This document shows, piece by piece, positions 13,601 to 25,600 of a stretch of DNA of 64,000 nt. Origin of the DNA: Gnetum montanum (lineage: Eukaryota > Streptophyta > Gnetopsida > Gnetales > Gnetaceae); assembly GCA_015680685.1 (NCBI GenBank), contig MNCI01023457.1:348393-412392 (forward strand). Reading direction: 5' to 3'. Under the pieces are notes generated by a model. It searched no databases, was not told where the DNA came from, and saw nothing but the letters and a program-made list of their open reading frames with translations. Numbering within the stretch: the first letter of the stretch is position 1; every line of letters starts with the position of its first letter. The translations under genes were made by a program, and so were the position numbers.

Positions 13601-16600
13601 TCCATGTGAAGTAGCTTCCATGTTTTTGCCCTCCTTTCACTTGTGCTTGTATGTGGAAGAGCCTTTTGCTTGCCTTTTTGACATGTGTCACATACTTCTT
13701 GAGGTGCTTCTTGAAATTTGTCTCCAATGGCTATTTGATTTTTGATGAGCTTAATGACATTGGATGGGAGGCATATTTACGCCTTGAATGCCACAATCTT
13801 GCCATGTCATTCTTGGATGATTCTTGACTTGAGATGACATGGTTGGAGTGCATTTCTCCAAAACAATAAATATGATTTTCTAGCATTGCAATCCTAGCTA
13901 TTTGACCATGGACATTTGAGATGATGCATTAATCATTCTCAAAGACATGTTCCTGCATGTCTTTCCAAACTTGCCAATGCTTTCCATACTGTTGAGTTGC
14001 ACATTGTTGCCCTTGTCATTAGCTCCAAAAACCCTCCTCAGAATTCCTTGACTGCCAATGTTGTTGATGCCCATTGCCTTAATGTTGAGCATCAAAGCAC
14101 CTCCACTGTTGAGGTTGGCTGTCCTCGTACCTTGCTTTGTTGCAACTTGGTAGCCGCCCTCTCCTCCCATTGCTTCCTAGAATAGATCTGTTTTTTTTTT
14201 GAAAATTTTGGGAATATAGTAATTGCTAAGTATGTACAAGCATGGAGAAAATTGGGGGGATAGACCCCAAGACTACTATTTATCAAAAATTGGGGTGATT
14301 GCCAACCCCCAAAGCATCGATCTGCTTACCTAGGTGGGTGCAAACTTGTCCTAACTACAACTAGTTCAACCAAAAGCATGTGCCTTGGACCCTTTGATAC
14401 AAGATCCACGTATAAACAGAAAGATAAAAAAACCAACCTCCATCCCAACAGGGCTGACCACCAGAAAAAACGCAAGTAGAAATAGACAACAAATTGGCAA
14501 CCCACCCCTTAGAGATGCCTAGGTTGGTGTGCGCATTTATAGTTAGGTTAGTATTGTGAGTGGATGGTGTCAAGCAACGTATGATGATCTTCAGTATCAA
14601 CAAACGTGGCCGCTTGCTAAAAGATCTTAAAGGCCTCAACCTTGCATGTCCTAGTGGCTGCACTATCCTTGCTGTTGGGATGGAGCTTCGTAGATGCAAG
14701 GCAAACATGCCGACGAAGCTCCTCCCACGAAGAGTTACGATTGATATGCATCCCAACGCAGGGGCATTTTCGTTCCTGTAGCTAGGTGATCGTGTTCTGC
14801 TCATGTGCCTAGTCCAACTACTGTTGGAGTGCTTCATCCTTCCTTCGCTCAATTTCCCTTTGCGCTTTCGCCTCTTGTTCCAGCGTTTGCCGCCAGAGCT
14901 CCTCTTGTTGTACCTCCTTCATTTCTCTGCAAAGTTGATTTTCCATCGTGGCCCTGGCAGCCACGTTTTCTGCCTCCCTTTGTTGCCCAAGTGCATCAAC
15001 CATTTCCCGATGTTGGAGTTCCAGCATTGCCAGTTGCGACTGAAAGGATTCCTCCCTAGCAGCCCATTTCACTTCTTAGACCCTTCATGAGAGTGGCCTC
15101 CTCCAAAGCTGCCTCAATTCTCTTGTGCAGGGCAGATGAACTCTCCCCAAGTGGAGTCTCTACCGTCTCCTATTTAGGATGCTGGGTTTCTTCTAGCGTC
15201 AACACCATGCAGCTTGGTACCTAGAACTGCCTTCATTTGCCTTCGTTTGCTATGGACAGAGTTGCAAGTCAAAACAACATCCCATGTCATAGGCGTTGGT
15301 CTCGCTACCCTCCACAAGGCAAGAATTAGACCCAAGTGTTGCCCCAGCTGACAATGCTGCAGAGATGCAAGAAAGAAACTAGGCATGTTCACCTGCTACT
15401 CGAACCACATGCATTTAAGCAGCATAAAGTGAACACCCTATAGTTTCCATGCATTCCAAGATTGAACAAAGAAACGTTCTATCAATTCCATCGCTTGCTG
15501 CAATAGGGCAGGCATCATCAATTTAGGCACTTGACCACTTGCAGTTTGTGGCATTGGCTCGATGAAAAAAACCTCCACATCTTGCAATCTTCTGCTTGTT
15601 GAAAGCACCACCTCCCCAGAGGCTGGCACACCCAAAACTCTTGCTAGCGCTTCTTCATTGAGGTCTATCCTGACCCCATGAAAAGTGGTGTATGCATTTT
15701 GCCAATTGGTGAAAGTTTCGCTGTCTAATAGGGCAGGGTCTCCCACCAACAATGTGAGGGCCCATCCGACACATGTAATCAGGTCCCACAACTCCGACAT
15801 TCCCTGAAACCGAGCACAAGAAGGTTTGAAGGTAGGAGTGGTGCCTGTGCTAATTGTCGCTTCTCTCCACAGCCACATGTGTGGATGGTGGTAAAGGCAA
15901 CTGTCAAAATATAAGGTGATTCCATGCCCTCCACAAACACCACAGGATGGTAGTGGGCTTGGAGTCACTGTCAAATTTCATGGGCAAGGGGATTCCAATA
16001 GCGTGCCACATTTCTCTGCTGAAGAGACATTCAAGCACAAAGTGGTGCCACGTTTAGGTGCTTGATGAGAGGATGGACACCTATAGTCAAGGTTGAAACC
16101 CCGTCTCCTTAACTCCACTCGCATGGGGAGGGTAGTGCGGTTGACTAACCATAAAAATACCTTTATCTTTTCCAGTAGTTGACCTTGCCAAATTGGCATT
16201 CAATCAAGGATTGTTGGTTATTGATGTCTTATAATGAGGTAGTTTGGCGCCACAATTAAACCCAGCTGTTTCATGCTTTGAATGTGATGGTAGAGCGATC
16301 TCCAAAGTAACAAGTCATGATGCTCCGCTGTCCATTGTTGATATTTGTTCTGCATAATGTGGACCCATTGTGTTTGATTTGCATGCACCTTGGTGAGTCG
16401 GTGTACTAGCTGTTGGTGTCCCATTTTACCAAATTGACAAATTTGAGAATCCCCATCTTGCTTGCTTCCCTGGGCCACACCATGGTGTCCTAGCACACCA
16501 AGTGAAGCTATTTCCCCCGTTTTCCCCGAGACCAGATAAAGTTGTGTATTTGGTGGTCCGGTTTGTTTCTAATTTCTTGGTGTGTGGGGTGCGGGGCGGG

Positions 16601-19600
16601 GGGTGTGGTGGTGGTGGTGGTTTTCACAGGGTGGGGGGTGTTGGGGAAGCAATAGAGGCCATGAACCGGTCGATGGTAGAAAGAACAGCTGTTGCTAGTA
16701 GAATCCTTCCTTTTCTTGTTAGGAAGCACGCCATCTAGTGCCTGATCCACTGCAATAGCCGTTGGAGCAGTTTGAGCCAGGCCCACTGTCAATTCCAGGC
16801 AAACATAGGAAACCCTAGAACAGATTTGTTAATGAATAACATTAGATATATTTTATGGTTCAAAGAAATCAAGTTTGTTAATGAATAACATTAGATATAT
16901 TTTATGGTTCAAAGAAATCAAGTTTGTTAATGAATAACATTAGATATATTTTATGGTTCAAAGAAATCAAGTTTGTTAATGAATAACATTAGATATATTT
17001 TATGGTTCAAAGAAATCAAGTTTGTTAATGAATAACATTAGATATATTTTATGGTTCAAATAAATCAAGTTTGTTAATGAATAACATTAGATATATTTTA
17101 TGGTTCAAATAAATCAAGTTTGTTAATGAATAACATTAGATATATTTTATGGTTCAAAGAAATCAGAACTTGATTTGTAAATAAGAAAAATGTAGATCTA
17201 TACATTTTATTAGAGGAATCTTGAATAGATTTTTATTATTGCTATTTTTTTCATGATTGTCATCCAATTCAGAAAATTAGCAATGGCTAAGCTGAAATCT
17301 GAATATGGTGTTTTGTGCCAGTTAGACATGATTCATTTTACTTAGCTTTTATTTTATTGGAATACCAAAGAATCAGAAATTATGCTTGATGACCATTAGA
17401 ATTTATTATAGAGTTTTGCTCAAACTTTATGTGGTTGTTGATTAGAAAATTAAAATGAATTTCTTAGCATAAGCAAAATCTAAGGTGGTACAGCTGATAC
17501 AATATCTTTCCTAGCAGCTAGGGTGTATGTGATATTATATGTACTAAATATTAGAGTGTGTTGGCAACTTATTTGATATCATTTTGCATGATGGTTTGTT
17601 TATTGTTGTTGCTTGTGGCTGCCTTAGTTCTAATGGTTTTTTCTTCTTTGCTGACAAAAGAGGGGGAGGAAGAAGGGAAGGGTTGTGGCTTTTGGGCCTT
17701 ACCATTTCAAAACCCCATGCCAAAAAAACCAAAGGATCTCACCAAAACCCCACTTCAGAATCTAGCGCAGCTTCTTGTCATTAAATGAGTCTTGGTAGCC
17801 TGGTGCAGGGGCAACACACCCTTTTCTGGGCATGAATAGCATCCAGGCTGGCCATGTGATGTTCAGACGACACAGGATGGCCTTAATTCTAATGTTAAGA
17901 ATTTGATTAATTTGATTTATGAATTATTATTTCATAAAGTTATTGTACTTGTTGGCCAGCCGTCTGTTTAAGCAAGACTATTAATGTGCAGTCTAATTTC
18001 TGATTTTCCTACCTGTTGAACCATGGATATTGTATAATTGGTTATGATATAGTGAGTACTGAATTGATCTGGAGATGTTTTTCTAAATTGCTATACTATT
18101 CTTGTATTTCAATTTGCAATATTTTAAGCTTACGAATAGTATGTTTTCTGTAGTTTGGCTCTTCATATGACTGATTATGTTGCTAAGGTGAATTAATTGA
18201 GTTAGTTGGCCTTTTGTTGAGCTAGACAGCTATGAATAATATGATTTCAAGTTTAGATATTTTGACAATTGTATTACACCTTGGATGCATTGTGTATATC
18301 AAGAACTATCAATTGTCATATTGGCATTCTCTTCTTGCTAGAGCCTTGGGCTGTTGTTTCTATTATATAATTTTTGTGCTATGCTTTAGTTGTTTTATGC
18401 TGAACTGATGTGAATGTTGGCAAATGCAAGATTGAATTTCTGATGATTGATTAACTATTGGAAATAAAAATTTTAGCCTTGCATTTTAGGCAGCATATTG
18501 GGGGCTTCAGGTGTTACACCAACTATTGAAAATGAACATGGATATTTCCTGCAGCAAAGGACCCTTTTTGTTAATTGTAGTTCCGTAAGAGGATTGCAAA
18601 CAAGAGTACTTTTTCTGTAGCACTTATGGATCAGCAGCTCAAGTTATGATTTATAATTTTTTCACATGCAAGGGTAAATCAAACTGGAATGAGAATCTTT
18701 ATGAAAACAAGAAAGTTAAGAAAAAGTATCGGAAGGAGAAAAATGTTGACCAACATGATTAGATCTTTACTTTGAATTTCAATCAGTTTGGAGGCCAGAA
18801 AAATAAAAGGGTCATGCTTGAAACATTGACAAAAACAAACCTTCAAATCCTTTCATGCCAGGAACTTTGAAGCATTCCACAATATCTGCTAAATTGCTAA
18901 TTATGATTGGTGAAAAGTATTGGTAAGACAAGCTACATTAGTTGTTTCCGTTTGTTTGAAATTTAGACCCTTCCAATTCCATTTAGCAGCTGGAGTAGCA
19001 AACTTTAAAGGAAAACATGCAACATAATTCACGGTATCATGCAAAAAGATTTTTGTTGTTTTCATAAGAAGGTTATCAACCATGAGAATTAAATAAATGG
19101 CAATTAAATTATCCAAAATGAATATTACAGTTTTCTCCTAGAAATGAGTGAACTGCAATTTATTGATAGTCTATTCAAAATATTTCTTGTATGCTTTAAT
19201 TTATACTAATAATATATGTGATTTGAAATCACTTATTTCTAGTGCTATATTTAATGCAGGTAGTTGCGTTAGTTTGCAATTTCTTTTCTCCAGGAGCATC
19301 ACGTGATGTTCTGCTTAGCCATTGTGAACTGGAAACATTGTTTCATGAGTTTGGTCATGCATTGCATTCCCTGCTCTCACAAACGGTATTTAATTATGTT
19401 TTTTTGCCGTTATGCTATTCTTTTATAACGAGTTATTTCATGCCTGGGCATATGTGTGGAATTTTGTTACAGGAGTATCAGCATTTTTCTGGGACAAGGA
19501 CAGTTCTTGATTTTGCAGAAACACCTTCAAATCTTTTTGAGTTAAGTGTATTTTTGTTGTTTTATTGTGTATAAATGACATTCATCTTTAAGATTTTGTA

Positions 19601-22600
19601 GTCTTTGCTTACACAAGTCAGTTTTCAAATGTACAGTTTCATATAGCTTTCTATTATAATTAGAGTGGCCAGAGTTTGCTTCTGAATCATGGATACGGAA
19701 GATTTCAGAGTTCCCTTAAATAATCCTGTCTTGTGGTTTTTATTTTATCATAACGGAATTTAATTTCTATTAGTATGATTTGAGAATATATGTTATTTTT
19801 GTTACAGCTAATTTAACAAGGAATTCTTTTCCTATTCTGTCTACTTCGTAAAGGCTTTTCATGATAGATTGTTCTTTATTTAAACGATTGAAAACATTAG
19901 ATTTCTGCACTTATTCATGTCAGTAGGAAAATAGAGAGAAAGAGATATAACCAATTGACATAGAGCATGTAAGATGAGGGAAGCAAATGATCAGAAGCAA
20001 TGAACCATGTTAGGTTGAACGTTGGAGCGTGAGCATTATGGTGTCGTTATAAAATCACAAAGATTGTAGTCAAATTTGTGTCAATATATGTGAATGAAAC
20101 TTATGTCAGACAATCAAGCTTTAAGAAATAGAAGCAAAACAACATTTAAGATAAGAATTGGTAGTATCTGAAGATCAATTCAGATTGGTACTTGAAATGT
20201 CAATTGTGGAGTATGGTTGCATTTTTTATCAAGACATTTGCAGGAAGGTTAAGAGGCAAATCTAAAAACTTATGTATAATCGTTTGCCTTGGAGAAAGCA
20301 TATGATAAGATTAATAGAGAAGATTACACGACAGAAAGTTGTTTGAACTTTTCTAGAAAATAGAATGTAGGTTGTGCGCCATAGGGCCTTATGCTTGGTG
20401 CTTAGTGTAAGAGGAGTGGATTACTTTGGCCTAGTATTGCTAGGAAAGTAATAGCATGTGTTCAACGTATCATTGGCATGAAGGGTATGTGAGCGTTGGT
20501 ACAATGGAGGCTTCATGACTGATCTTGAAACTTTGAAATTGCTCTTCTTTTTTGATGCTGTATGCAAACCACAACCTGACTGCCAGTTACGGAGGGGTTG
20601 CAGTGCTTCAAAAGGTTAAAAAAATCATGCACTGCAAGACGGGCAAGAACTATCCCGACATTTTTTCTTGACATGTTGTCTTTGTTGTGAGTGCAATGTG
20701 AGTTGCAGTCCTATAGAGATGTCTTCTGTGGGTTGTGGTGAATTGAAGAAGAGCTCGGGGTGAGTATTGAGTTTTTTATCTGATCAAACCGCAAGTCATG
20801 GTGAACCCAAACACAAAATTCAATTAATTCCATGCTCAATTTGTAAAAAAATTCATCAGACATCAAATGATCTGGGATCACAAATGGATTACAAATGTTG
20901 TCAAGCCTCAGCTCTGTAGAATTGGAGGCTACAAAAAAGGCATGCAAAGGAAAATACAAATGAGATTTCAGTTGATCATATGGATTAATGCATAAAAGGG
21001 CAAACAAATTGGGCTGAGATTTCATCATCTTTGGCTGAGATCTGTGAGAGGACTGCTCAGAATTGTAAATCACAAGGATCCTAAGCCTGAGATGACTAGG
21101 ATTTCTACAATACATCAATGATTCAACATCAGTTTGTATAGAATTGCGAGACATGTATGAGCTTCTACATCATAAAACAACCCATTAAATATTCATATTC
21201 TTCTACAGATTTGAGCACTAGTCATATAAAACTTTTAATTTAGAGATTGCAACATGAAATTGTGAGAATACCATATTAAGGACAATAGATCTTGCTTGAA
21301 ATGCCAGGAAATAGTAATAAATAAGCTTGAACACATTTAAACAAACACTGTACTGTAAACCCTTTTGATAAAGATCTATACATAAATCTGAAATTTAAAC
21401 ATGGCAGTAAACTCAAAGCAGGTAAACTATAGCATCTCTTGGATGCATTCATCTTCGACTTCTTGAGAGAGATTTTGTGAATCAAATTGTGAGAGGCTTT
21501 TGAGGATTTGTTATGAGAAACTTGTGAGAAAGGTTTGCAAACTATTTGTGAGATTCATGCTGTTGTGACTGCAAAATAGGAGAGCATTGATGTGAATTGT
21601 GAGGATAATGGCTGAAAGAATGCAAGAACTTGGAGAGCTTCAAAGAGCTCTAGTGGAGATCCTGGAAAGGAAAGAAAATGGAGGAAGAAAGGAGGAAAAA
21701 TAACTTGACAACACCCTTCGTGCTTCTATTCATTGATCTAGCTATTTTACAAGTGATGTCTTGGTCTCTATTTGTAGTTGGGGCGAGGATCTTAGCCCCT
21801 TGTTCATGTGAGTTTTATCCCTCTTTTGTTGAAAATTGTTGTGTAAACATAGCTTTCCTAACTTTTTCCAACCTTTTCTAGGTAGATAACCATGGCTTCT
21901 AAATACATAACTATAACTTGGAAATTAGAAAAAAGGTAAAATTTGGGCATTGTCCCAAAAACCTGACATGTTCTTTAGTAATTTCACATTTGTTTGCCTT
22001 TGTTATTTACAAGTGAAAAAATGATGTAATAAACAAAATATATTAAATGGAGTGCAGCTATATGAAAAGCATGATAGCGAAGATAGATTAGTTAAAATTA
22101 AGGGCTCAGAGATAAGAGAACGACTATTTTCATTATCTAGAATTAGTTATGCAGTAAAAACATAAATTGAAGATATTACTGGCAAAATTGAATTTGGCTT
22201 GACCAAATGAAGCGAATCTGGTAATTTGTCCTGTAAGTTGAAACAAAACCGTAACAAATGAAAAAGAAAAGAAAACCAAAACAACACATCGAAACTTGTG
22301 TGGAAAACCGTATAGGAAAAAACCATGATAATGTAGTGTAGAGCTTTTTTAGGAAAAATCAATCTCCAAACACAATAGGCATCCAAGCCTCAACAAGACT
22401 GAGGCCTCTGCCTTGTAGCGGAACTCCTTTAAGCCACAGAGGATCTTGAAGTACGTTTGAAATGGGAAGCATGTTGTGCCCATATTTGTCTTCCTTTTAG
22501 CCATTTGGAAGTTTGGGTGCAACATACATCTCCTTAGTAGTTGCCTTTTAGCTAGACAACATCATTCAACTTTTTTATAGCATTTGGCATTATTTTTGAT

Positions 22601-25600
22601 ATCATCTTAGTGCAATTTTGCTTTTGATGCCACTTTTTACGTTAGGCATCATTTTGACGTCAAATTAAAAACTCAACATTCGGAAGCTTCTAGAGTCTTA
22701 TTCATGGGTCCCAGTGCATCATATCTTCATGATCTATGAGACATTTTTTGGTTTATAAATAGAAGAACCAGGGCATCATTTTGATCATCTATCTTTGATC
22801 TAAGATCCTTTATTGAATTGGGCTGAATCTAATTGCACTCTCTTTTAGAAAATGAACAAATTCACATCAGCCAATCACATTGCATTTTGAGAGCTCTTGT
22901 ATTTCCTGGCAAACCTTATCCCTGTTTGACATAACTGTATCCCCTTTGTTGTGCACTTGTTTGACACATGAAAAAACCCTTGGATTAGATCCAACAGTCT
23001 AGTTCAATCCAAATTTCTGTTACATTAGGTCTGCACTTATATTGGCATTTATTCCAGAAGAAAACCCAATCAGGCACACACATTAGATATTGAGGTAATA
23101 CAATTCCTTGTCAGCAGCCTTTGAGTTACATCTGATTCTTCTCCAAATATATCACTGATCTATAGGTTCCAGTTTTTTTTTAATCATTTTTTATTCCGCC
23201 TAAAACTCCTGCCCTAAACTGTAAAGAAAGGTTTTTCTTATCATTTTTTGTAAGCATTTCTTTGAAAATAAAATGTACATTTTCCCTTTTGCTTCAATCA
23301 TTCTCTTTTGCTTAGCATAGATCTATTGTTTTGCCTACAAATTCAATCGATAAGATCATGTTTTCTACCAGTCTTTTACTGGTCTATTTGCAAAACTATT
23401 TCTTTTTCCATTCTTGTGTCATTTCTGCCTCGTTTTTCTTTTTTCTGCATTTAATCTACAAATCACATTCTCTTGGCTTCAGCATTACTTTTGATGTTAG
23501 GTCATTATGTTGATACAACCAAAAAGTCCATATTCGATTTACAAATATGTTTTCATACTGTTTATAGCTGTGGACAGTATCACACTACCTTCTATAGAGT
23601 TTGTGATTTTAGGAAAGGAAACACAATATTCTGAACAAGTTGTTATCGGTTGGACACGTCAATTCTCACCATAACAAAACCAAACAATGATGATTAATTG
23701 AGGAGGTAACCAAAAGGAAGCACGACTACAGGAGGTTGAACAATGCTTTCAGCTGGAAAATGAACTTAGAGACTGGATAAAGTAGGAGCTCAGAAAGGAG
23801 GTAGAGGAGGAAAGGCTCAGAGAGATTGTGGAGCAGCGGATGCAAGAGGAAGAGAGAAGGGATAGCAGCGGATGCAAGAGAAAGAGAGGAGGGAGCAAGA
23901 AGAGATGAGGGAATACTTCATGAGATACCATGAATCAAATGTCAAGGACTGGTATAGATATGAAAATTTTCCTTGCGTCATCATGGGCATCAACAGGAAC
24001 ACTCCGTTGGCTGGACCTCCACTCGTACATCAAGTGAATGCCCTTTTCCTTGCACCATGACCATGCTCGTGGCATGGATGCTAAGGAATGGAAGCAAAGG
24101 GAGGACAGATATGAGGCTTTCCAGTAGGTTTCTAACTTCATCAATTCCGAAGAGGAATGTGGCATTGTTGATAGGGTCCATGGGCAGGAAAAGCCAAAAT
24201 GTGTCTGTAAATCTGTTTCTTTTCTCTGAAGGCTTGTCGCTTCGGTTGTTTTGTGAAAAATCTTTCTTGTTGGTATTTAGGTTTTAAAGGAAATCATGGT
24301 TACACAATGGAGTCTCCTTTGGGACCCACATTTTGTCTAATAAATTTACCTGTCCTTTAGATGGCTTCAGTGGGGTTCGGGGATATTCCTAATGTATCTT
24401 GTTTGTACTATAATATAATCCTGGCCTTTTTTCAAAGGGAAAAAAATTGTGAACGTTCAAATCAGCTGTAGCGAATAGTCTTGAAAACACTGTATACAAC
24501 TGGGACTTGAACATACAGTGGAGATTATTAGATGCCGACTTAAAAGGTAGTTAATGGGTTTAAACTTTTGATGGAGATCAAGTTTTTCTATGAAAATATA
24601 CCTGTTAAAGCTATGATAATTTAGAAAACTCAACAGCGTATACTTTCTCCTCCCAAAATTTTGTGAGATAATGGCAGATCCAGGGAATTATTGGATGTAC
24701 ATCAAGCTTAATTTTTTTTAATTATCCTTTTAGCAGTTTTTTTAAAACCTTGAGATTGCCACTCTAGTATCTGTTGGTTCTTTTTGGATATCTATATGGA
24801 TATCTATATTACACCGAGCATCAGGATACATTCTAGAGAAGTATTTTTGAGCTGATGTAACATTTTGCCAAGATTTTGAACAATACTCAATGCATTGATT
24901 GTGCCTTATCATATGTTGTTTGCAGGTACTTTGCGTGCGATCACAGAGTTTTAAAACTTTTTGGTAAACATTATCTAACAGGTGAAGTAATACCAGAGAA
25001 GCTTGTAAAATCCATCGATGATTCTAAAAGAATGTTTGCAGCGACAGAGTTACAAAATCAAGTGAGAACTTCAAAGATATTTTTAAATGCTCAGTGCATA
25101 ATATTTTATTTTCCTATTTCAACTAATTCATGGTTGTTCTGTGCAGATATTTTATTCGGTGGTTGATCAAGCTTTTTTTGGTAAACAATCTTTGTCACCA
25201 ATAGACACAGTATCAGTTTTTGCAGAGTTGAAAGAAAAGTATACAAGTTCAAAGTATGTTGAAGGGACACATTGGTTTACCCGTTTCAATCATCTTGTAA
25301 ACTATGGAGCTGGTATGTATTTGCCTTCTATCCTCTGAGCTTTCTACATTATATGATTTATGCCGGGTAAAGTTATGTGAAACTGGAGTTTCCATTGTTA
25401 TTTATTGTTACTGGATATATAAATTTGGACTGTAGTAGAGAATCTGTCATATTATCAGAAGAATAATATTGTGGTTTTACATTTTGATACAACTCTTTAT
25501 TTACTGTGAAGCTTACTATACTTTTATGCAGGATATTATAGTTACCTATACGCAAAATGCTTTGCCGCAAGCATATGGAGAAAAGCATGTTCAGAAAATC

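Larger units (their letters stand above)
1644..19259 (+). other. 17.6-kb phase-0 intron of the peptidase gene, packed with retroelements
   Basis: Donor GTATGA at 1644 and acceptor TGCAG at 19255-19259. Between them lie two LINE fragments, one long LINE, a gypsy gag relic, a copia relic, a SINE and a minisatellite. The stretches 1644-2610 and 17166-19259 hold no recognisable coding or RNA feature apart from a short ATC microsatellite outside the element copies. The elements are in both orientations and heavily mutated, so the intron grew by many old insertions and not by one event. Confidence 0.8.
19541..24925 (+). other. 5.4-kb phase-2 intron of the peptidase gene
   Basis: Donor GTTAAG (19541) and acceptor TTGCAG (ending 24925). 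The content is old repeats. Near 20270-20330 a + strand stretch reads ALEKAYDKINRED, like the first catalytic block of LINE reverse transcriptases. 20700-21950 resembles a decayed LTR. 23700-24445 is a LINE 3' end. In 21951-23690 and 24446-24925 I see nothing identifiable. Confidence 0.7.

Noticed and set aside
20711-21154. 147-codon - strand open frame
   Set aside because: No recognisable motif, and it falls within a possible decayed LTR; not supported as a gene.
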